From the NCBI GenBank assembly GCA_910587765.1, contig CAJUNR010000009.1, forward strand, positions 62,001 through 126,000: a DNA stretch of 64,000 nucleotides, in the 5' to 3' direction. Of the stretch, positions 59,686-64,000 are shown one piece after another (position 1 is the first letter of the stretch; each line of letters starts with the position of its first letter). This DNA comes from an uncultured Lachnospiraceae bacterium. GTDB lineage: Bacteria > Bacillota > Clostridia > Lachnospirales > Lachnospiraceae. Under the pieces are notes generated by a model, which worked only from the letters and a program-made list of their open reading frames with translations, ran no database searches and was not told the DNA's origin. Position numbers and translations under genes: made by a program.

Positions 59686-60420
59686 TTACCTTCTCCGCAT
59701 CCTGCCCTTCCTCACGACCATTTTAAGCGGCTCCGGCTCCTGCCCGGCGTATTCCTCCACCGCCGCCACAGTGACTCTCCTGAAGCTTCTGGCGGTCTTT
59801 ACCGTGACCTTATCGCCCGGATGCACCTTTCCCACCAGAAGCCCCGGAAGCTCCCAGCGGTAGAGCGTCCCGCCCGGCCTGTGCGCCGCCGCTACGATCT
59901 GCCGCCTGCCGTACCTGACAGGGACATGACTCATGCCGTACCGTACCGCCAGCAGATAACTTGTATATCCGTCTATCAGGTTCCCGGCCCCGTCAAGGAT
60001 GATCTCCGACTCGAAAGAGCCGTGCGCCTGATAGTACTGGTCCTTGTGCTCCATCTTCTCCGGCTTCGGGGGATGGGCTGCGAAACATGGGAAAATTTTG
60101 ATTTCATCCGTCCGCATGGTGAACTGCCCTTTCTCCCGGCGTATCCGGGCGATCTCTTTGAGCATGTTGTTTATCCTGATGCCGAAATCAGACCCGGATG
60201 ACAGGAAATCTTCCTCTGCCTTCTGCTTTCCTTCCGGGGAGAGTTCCAGATAATTGACAATCATTTCCGCAACCCTCCCTGTATCGTCTCCCCATCCGGC
60301 TATCACGACCATGTCTTTTTCATCCGAATAGTAAATTGTTTGCCTTTCCCGTGAACGCTCCGGAAGGTCCTCCGGGCCGGCGGATACAATGTTATGTACA
60401 GCGTTTAAAATCTCCATCAT
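59686..60420 (-). CDS. ParB-nuclease-like protein with C-terminal DUF5839-like domain
   Basis: 244 residues. The first 110 are helical and unassigned (YYSDEKDMVVIAGWGDDTGR). A ParB/Srx-like core follows (SEIILDGAGNLIDGYTSYLLAVRYGMSHVPV), then a small beta domain (LYRWELPGLLVGKVHPGDKV) and a very basic end. ParB-like domains often bind or cut DNA. Its GC content is clearly higher than element 1. Confidence 0.65.
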   Translation of the reverse strand: MMEILNAVHNIVSAGPEDLPERSRERQTIYYSDEKDMVVIAGWGDDTGRVAEMIVNYLELSPEGKQKAEEDFLSSGSDFGIRINNMLKEIARIRREKGQFTMRTDEIKIFPCFAAHPPKPEKMEHKDQYYQAHGSFESEIILDGAGNLIDGYTSYLLAVRYGMSHVPVRYGRRQIVAAAHRPGGTLYRWELPGLLVGKVHPGDKVTVKTARSFRRVTVAAVEEYAGQEPEPLKMVVRKGRMRRR

Positions 60421-60635
60421 GCCCGCTGTCCTCCCTTTCCTGTAAGTTCAACCTCCAGCCTGTCCAGATCGTCGGAAATGCGGTCCAGATAGGACGATAC
60501 GCCGCCGAGGGCATTTCTAAGAGCCTTTGGCGTTAATGTTTCGGTATCTTCATCTGTCTGATTCGCAAGCCCGGCCACAATCATGGAAATTCTTGCTACT
60601 TCCACCGCCAGATCACCGAGATCAATTTTTTTCAT
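60417..60635 (-). CDS. Conserved small helical protein, element 2 copy
   Basis: 72 residues: KIDLGDLAVEVARISMIVAG and LRNALGGVSSYLDRISDDLD, nearly the same as the element 1 protein at 41362-41574. Overlaps genes on both sides by four bases. Confidence 0.72.
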   Translation of the reverse strand: MKKIDLGDLAVEVARISMIVAGLANQTDEDTETLTPKALRNALGGVSSYLDRISDDLDRLEVELTGKGGQRA

Positions 60636-60925
60636 GCCTGCACCCCCTCAATCCTTCGACTTTCCGCCGGCCGTGGTAAAATACTGCTCATGAACATCAC
60701 GCCGTATCGGAATCCGTATTCAAAACCTGCATACTCCGCATCACAGGCAATGTCTGTCAGATAATCAGATATATCATGGCGGAACTTTTCTCCGATAACT
60801 CCCGCAATCTTTTTCACATGGTTAGTGTATATGACACTCTCTATTGCGCTTTGCTTACAGTATTCGTCTGCATCTGACCATGCTTCATACAGAGAATCTA
60901 TAACTTTTCGGTTTACATCAAGCAT
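60632..60925 (-). CDS. Hypothetical protein of element 2
   Basis: 97 residues: LDVNRKVIDSLYEAWSDADE start, helical middle, then a Gly/Tyr-rich segment (YAGFEYGFRYGVMFMSSILP). Common small mobile-element protein type; no function known to me. AGAGGG precedes the ATG. Confidence 0.6.
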   Translation of the reverse strand: MLDVNRKVIDSLYEAWSDADEYCKQSAIESVIYTNHVKKIAGVIGEKFRHDISDYLTDIACDAEYAGFEYGFRYGVMFMSSILPRPAESRRIEGVQA

Positions 60926-60947
60926 TATCTAAAACCCTCTCTTTACA

Positions 60948-61013
60948 CGGGGCAGCAGGCGTGTTACAATTCCTGCAAGCCCCGTTTTCTTTGTTCAGTG
61001 TTTACGGGTTACT
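60948..61013 (-). ncRNA. Conserved non-coding element, element 2 copy
   Basis: Matches 41590-41655 at GGGGCAGCAGGCGTGTTA, the CTTGCA/CTGCA-CCCCGTTT arm and GTGTTTACGGGTTA, between unrelated genes. Confidence 0.45.
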
Positions 61014-61178
61014 TGCCTTTGTCAGAGTGCAAGTCTGGCAGAGGCGCTTTTTATTTTCCCGGCGCATCCTGTCCGCCGTCTCCATGATCTCCCGGTGTCT
61101 CTGCATGAACTCCGGGCCGTGGAGCTTCAGCCGCTTTTCCTCGGCTTTTATCATGTCTGCAAGTTCTTTCTCCGTCAT
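61002..61178 (-). CDS. Small charged protein
   Basis: 58 residues from ATG 61178 (MTEKELADMIKAEEKRLKLH start), mostly helix, ending with CQTCTL. GGTGATCGG lies just upstream. Unknown function. Confidence 0.5.
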   Translation of the reverse strand: MTEKELADMIKAEEKRLKLHGPEFMQRHREIMETADRMRRENKKRLCQTCTLTKASNP

Positions 61179-61193
61179 CCGATCACCGCCCAT

Positions 61194-61469
61194 CTATGCG
61201 ACGGTGAAACGGCGGCTTGCGCTGGTCCTGCAATACTGGCTGTATACATCCGGCAGCGCCGCTTTTAATGCCTTCCCGTCCAGACGGCTGCTGATGATCT
61301 CTTTCCAGCGGATGATGAAGTTCTTTGTCTTCAGCTCGTCCACTCCCTTTTCTTCAAGGTCTGCTTTTAGCTCCGACTTGATAGCGTCCGCCTGCTCCTG
61401 AAGCTCTGCGATCTGGCTTTCCAGCGCCTTCAGCTTCTTCACTCTGTTTTCCATTATTCTTTCGGCCAT
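61194..61469 (-). CDS. Coiled-coil small phage-type protein
   Basis: 91 residues: a coiled coil (VKKLKALESQIAELQEQADA) then LKTKNFIIRWKEIISSRLDGKALKAALPDVY. Resembles small phage proteins next to recombination/Gam-like genes, but assignment is not firm. GGAGAG precedes the ATG. Confidence 0.55.
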   Translation of the reverse strand: MAERIMENRVKKLKALESQIAELQEQADAIKSELKADLEEKGVDELKTKNFIIRWKEIISSRLDGKALKAALPDVYSQYCRTSASRRFTVA

Positions 61470-61683
61470 GTCCTGACTCTCCTTTCATCTTTGAGCAAGT
61501 GTCCAGGGGCTAAAACGGATGTGCGGCTCATGCGGCTGATCTGTTATCCTGTCTGGCTCTTACCTTCGGGCTGTTTCCCTCGTTAGCTTTGACTTGCTTC
61601 ATTTGATGATTTTATTGCACACTAATTAGTGTCGTTTGTCAACTACTATTTGCAACTTTTTTATTTATTCTAATAATAATTAT

Positions 61684-61712
61684 TTGACGTACTACATTTT
61701 ATAGTGTATACT
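61684..61712 (+). promoter_or_regulatory. Promoter of the element 2 XRE gene
   Basis: TTGACG (61684-61689), 17 bases, TATACT (61707-61712). An ACTAATTAGT palindrome near 61621-61630 lies in the same gap and may be an operator. Confidence 0.7.
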
Positions 61713-61751
61713 TATAAGTAAATTCAAACGCAAGAAAGGAGTGTGTATTCT

Positions 61752-61970
61752 ATGTCACTTACTATGGGTGAGAAAATTAAAATCATGTTAAAACGCAGAA
61801 ATATGACACTTGCTCAACTGGCAGAAAAAACAGGGCAATCCAGACAAAACATGTCAAATAAAATGAGTCGTGACAATTTTAGTGAAAAAGAATTATTGAC
61901 AATAGCTGATGTCCTCGGCTGCACTTATCGTGCAGGATTTATAATGAACGACACAGGGGAAGAGGTTTAA
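61752..61970 (+). CDS. XRE-family regulator of element 2
   Basis: 72 residues: MGEKIKIMLKRRNMTLAQLAEKTGQSRQNMSNKMSRDNFSEKEL then LLTIADVLGCTYRAGFIMN, a compact lambda-repressor-like HTH. AAAGGAG lies ten bases before ATG 61752. It faces away from the leftward cargo operon and probably controls it. Confidence 0.82.
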   Translation: MSLTMGEKIKIMLKRRNMTLAQLAEKTGQSRQNMSNKMSRDNFSEKELLTIADVLGCTYRAGFIMNDTGEEV

Positions 61971-62305
61971 TATAGCCCCTGTGACGCTCCACTCGTCCCA
62001 CAGGACGACCCGGTCCGCATCCGGGCAGTTTCTTCCGCTTTCCAGAAAAAGAAAGCACATACAGGACATAAGGGGGCGCTGATCTGCCACCACCTTAAAG
62101 GGATGTATTTCACACCCCCCGGTATGTAACGAAACACTACACACCGCACAAGTGCCCGAACTGTCCAGGCATTCGCCACACAGGGCGAACCGGTCTTTCT
62201 GGTATGGTTGCGCGATTGGGGGACCGCTTCCCAGCTTTCTGGGAAAAACTCGCAGACATTTGTCCCCGACTCCAGAATCATCAACTGCCGGTATTCCTCA
62301 TTCAT
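61893..62305 (-). pseudogene. Broken Cys-rich (zinc-ribbon-like) protein gene
   Basis: From ATG 62305 one frame reads MNEEYRQLMILESGTNVCEF. After a C5 run near 62222 the coding sense moves to another frame: RFALCGECLDSSGTCAVC, then ADQRPLMSCMCFLFLESG and VVLWDEWSVTGAIL. The paired CxxC motifs suggest a metal-binding protein. One frame change is needed, so it is a pseudogene or a sequencing artefact. Its end overlaps the XRE gene. Confidence 0.4.
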
Positions 62306-62329
62306 GAAGAATTAGAACGGTGCCCTGAT

Positions 62330-62860
62330 CCGGGGATGCCTCGGAATGGTTTCCCGGTGTCTTGACATCCATGTCGAACCGCAAATATTTTACAGGGCTT
62401 CCAGATCAATCATTTTCTGGAAGGTTTTATGTATTTCCCGCCGGGAAATGGTGATTTCCCTATGGGTTTTACGTAATTTCCGGTCGATCTTACGTAATTT
62501 CTGACAGGTATACCAGTAAGTGAAAATGTCTCTGGCACCTTCCCCCCACTTATGGAGCCCAGATGCATAAACCCCATAAATGGATACATAAATGCTGTTT
62601 CTGCCAACATTTATCCAGATAACGAATTATTCACCGTCTGGAGCGGACCGGCGGCATAGGCAGCAGGCAGAAGCTCAGACCCATTTGGGGCTCACTTGTG
62701 CACTGATCCTTTACCCGTCTTTTCTCCATTCGTGGGGAAAACTCGTCTTATGGAACGACTTTCCCAGTCATTTCCAGAAGAAGCCGGCAACCTTTTGGTT
62801 GTCTCCCTGGCTGACTGGAAAAAAGTATACAAAGCCAGACTGACCACAATTTAGTGGTGA
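62330..62860. other. Non-coding stretch with short repeats
   Basis: No convincing gene. TACGTAATTTC occurs twice 22 bases apart (near 62470 and 62492). CCCC/GGGG-type palindromes appear at 62539-62557, 62678-62692 and 62720-62741. Confidence 0.4.
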
Positions 62861-63540
62861 GTGCCCTGCTGCCGACATCCAGCTTATACGCCTGCTGCCG
62901 ATCTGTGGGCGGATGTCTCACCGTCCCCGGCTCCCCTTTTAGGGTGTTACTTTTGTTACCATAACCGCCGATCTGACGGCCGTCCGTTTTTCGGACGGCG
63001 TTTTTGCACGATTTAGGGGGCCTGTCTCCGGGGCACCTCCTTGGACACTCCGCAGGCATTCTTCTTTGTGCGACATTTTGCGACAATTCAGCATCCAGCC
63101 CGCCCGATCTGCCCGCCCACGGCTCCGATCTGAAGCCCCGGAGCCTTTTTAGGGCGTCCGAAATGTCCGGATGAACAGCAGTCCTTTTTTTCGTGCGCAC
63201 TTTCGCGCATTTTTGCGAAAACGGGCGGCAGACTCCGGCGCTCCCCGGTATCCTCCGGCAGCGGGGAGACTCTTTTAGGGTGTCAGATATGCCAGATTCC
63301 GGGCAGCAGGCTTTTTTTGCGTACAGTTTTGTAAGTTTTACCAGATAACAGGAACGCTCCCGGCTCTGGTATCGCCACTTGTGGCGACGCTCCGGCAGGT
63401 CCTGCAGCCGGTGATCCTGTCGCCTGCTGTCCTGGCTGATCTGGTCCCGCCTATACATGCGCATGTGCCAAGGTGTCACCTGCTGCCAGTCTGGTATATA
63501 TCCACGGATAGCAGGTCCCCGCCTGCTGCCGATCTGTCTT
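62860..63540. repeat. Degenerate tandem units of about 130 bases plus CCTGCTGCCGATCTGT repeats
   Basis: Units begin TTTTAGGG or TTTAGGG at about 62937, 63011, 63146 and 63272. The last three share a layout: TTTAGGG-N-G, a region near TGTCCGGA, CAGCAG/GCAGGC, a T-run, then GTGCG...TTTTGCGA. CCTGCTGCCGATCTGT is identical at 62891-62906 and 63522-63537, with partial copies at 62865 and 63480. The long open frame on the minus strand across this region looks accidental. Confidence 0.5.
62979..63006 (+). terminator. Strong terminator-like hairpin in the repeat region
   Basis: GCCGTCCG (62979-62986) pairs with CGGACGGC (62992-62999) around TTTTT, followed by GTTTTTGC. Confidence 0.6.
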
Positions 63541-63605
63541 ATTTGGTTGTGTAGGTTTGTGGGAATAAACAGCAGTTTTCCCTTGCGTCCTGCCGTGGGA
63601 TATGG

Positions 63606-63713
63606 TATATTTATAGACAGAAAAGGGAAAGCCAGAGACGCACGGCCTACCCTCAAAAGCGATTTACCTAATTACTCAGGCCGTCACTATTGGCAGTAGT
63701 GGCGGCTACTTTC
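63606..63713 (+). ncRNA. Candidate antisense RNA of type I toxin locus C
   Basis: A TATATT -10 box (63606-63611) and a CAGAGACGCACGGCCTACC segment almost identical to locus A are followed by a terminator AGGCCGTCACTA...TAGTGGCGGCT-ACTTT. It converges on the toxin gene. Confidence 0.55.
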
Positions 63714-63795
63714 GTCCCTTGAAGATCGTGTAACAAAGACCAACAAGGGCAACAATGAAAATTCCTGTCTGTATCAGATCGGAATATGTAATCAT
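63706..63795 (-). CDS. Holin-like type I toxin peptide (locus C)
   Basis: 29 residues: MITYSDLIQTGIFIVALVGL then a KGRK-ended tail. Same length, start and end as the locus A peptide with a diverged hydrophobic centre, which argues for selection on the peptide. AAGGAGGG lies upstream. The antisense GAGGGTAAGCCGCCCGG (63842-63858) is shared with locus A. Confidence 0.65.
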   Translation of the reverse strand: MITYSDLIQTGIFIVALVGLCYTIFKGRK

Positions 63796-64000
63796 TGGCA
63801 TTCCCTCCTTTCTTTCGTCTGGAGGGTTCAGCCCCTCCGAAGAGGGTAAGCCGCCCGGCTCTCTGGTTTTCCTGTCTCACATTCTACCATAGAGCCGCTT
63901 TTTCTTCAATCCCATTCCCTGACATGTTTTCAAAGCCCATTTTCCCGTTTTATCCCCATACCCTATGCTTTCTACCCTCGCGCCCTTAAAAGCCGAAATC

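Larger units (their letters stand above)
58226..64000. mobile_element. Element 2: related integrated element, in tandem, running off the window
   Basis: It begins at the second attachment core and repeats the left-end layout of element 1: integrase 125 bases from the core on the minus strand, the conserved 70-residue helical protein, the GGGGCAGCAGGCGTG non-coding block and a holin-like toxin locus. Other cargo differs. No third core is seen before base 64000, so the right end is outside. Confidence 0.7.

Noticed and set aside
62748..63656. 302-codon open frame on the minus strand across the element 2 repeat region
   Set aside because: Composition is Arg/Pro/Ser-rich without domains, it lacks a ribosome site, and it follows the degenerate DNA repeats. 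Treated as non-coding.

Overview
The window looks like a chromosome segment of a gut-type Clostridia, most likely Lachnospiraceae. The pointers are a FabK-type fatty-acid operon, strong AGGAGG ribosome sites, a HrcA/CIRCE site, Tn916-like integrases and a moderately GC-rich backbone. The taxonomic label is inference. Bases 1 to about 38,900 are backbone; about 38,900 to 64,000 are integrated mobile DNA.

Backbone, left to right. (1) A Fur-like gene, then a promoter, cobalamin riboswitch and terminator upstream of a LysR gene, a five-gene nickel/peptide-type ABC importer, a binding lipoprotein, a His-rich Zn/Cd-type P-type ATPase and an M14-like deacylase; this is probably a B12/cobalt-responsive metal locus. 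(2) A DUF2325 gene with a strong promoter and stacked palindromic operators, a flavin-reductase-like protein and a LysM-G5-M23 cell-wall hydrolase. (3) A fatty acid synthesis operon fabH-acpP-fabK-fabD-fabG-fabF-fabZ with FabT-type palindromes at two promoters and no acc genes in the window. (4) A PrpR-like regulator divergent from a catabolic operon: four-carbon sugar-acid kinase, PdxA2-type dehydrogenase, LarA-like isomerase, TRAP transporter and metallo-beta-lactamase-fold protein. (5) An ECF sigma factor with a membrane-anchored beta-propeller partner, and a thioesterase. (6) A fructose PTS module (fruK, fruA, DeoR-type regulator). (7) An hsp20 gene with CIRCE.

Mobile part. A 41-bp perfect repeat at 38,900-38,940 and 58,226-58,266 bounds a 19.3-kb element inserted at the hsp20 promoter/CIRCE. 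It has an integrase, a cI/cro-like switch, an excisionase-like gene, a VapE-family replication protein with an iteron-flanked AT-rich candidate origin, a terminase-small-subunit-like gene and a run of small phage-type genes. It also has a full-length 1336-residue tail tape-measure protein, a J-domain-like protein and a cargo zone (RelE/YafQ toxin pair, Uma2 nuclease, type I toxin loci). No large terminase, portal, capsid or tail-tube gene is recognisable. This resembles a phage-inducible chromosomal island (phage satellite) with an unusual tape-measure gene.

Directly after the second repeat a second element begins. It has a related integrase in the same position and orientation, its own cargo and an XRE regulator, and it runs off the window. 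The two appear to sit in tandem at one attachment site. The last 2 kb are mostly non-coding, repeat-rich DNA ending in another type I toxin locus.
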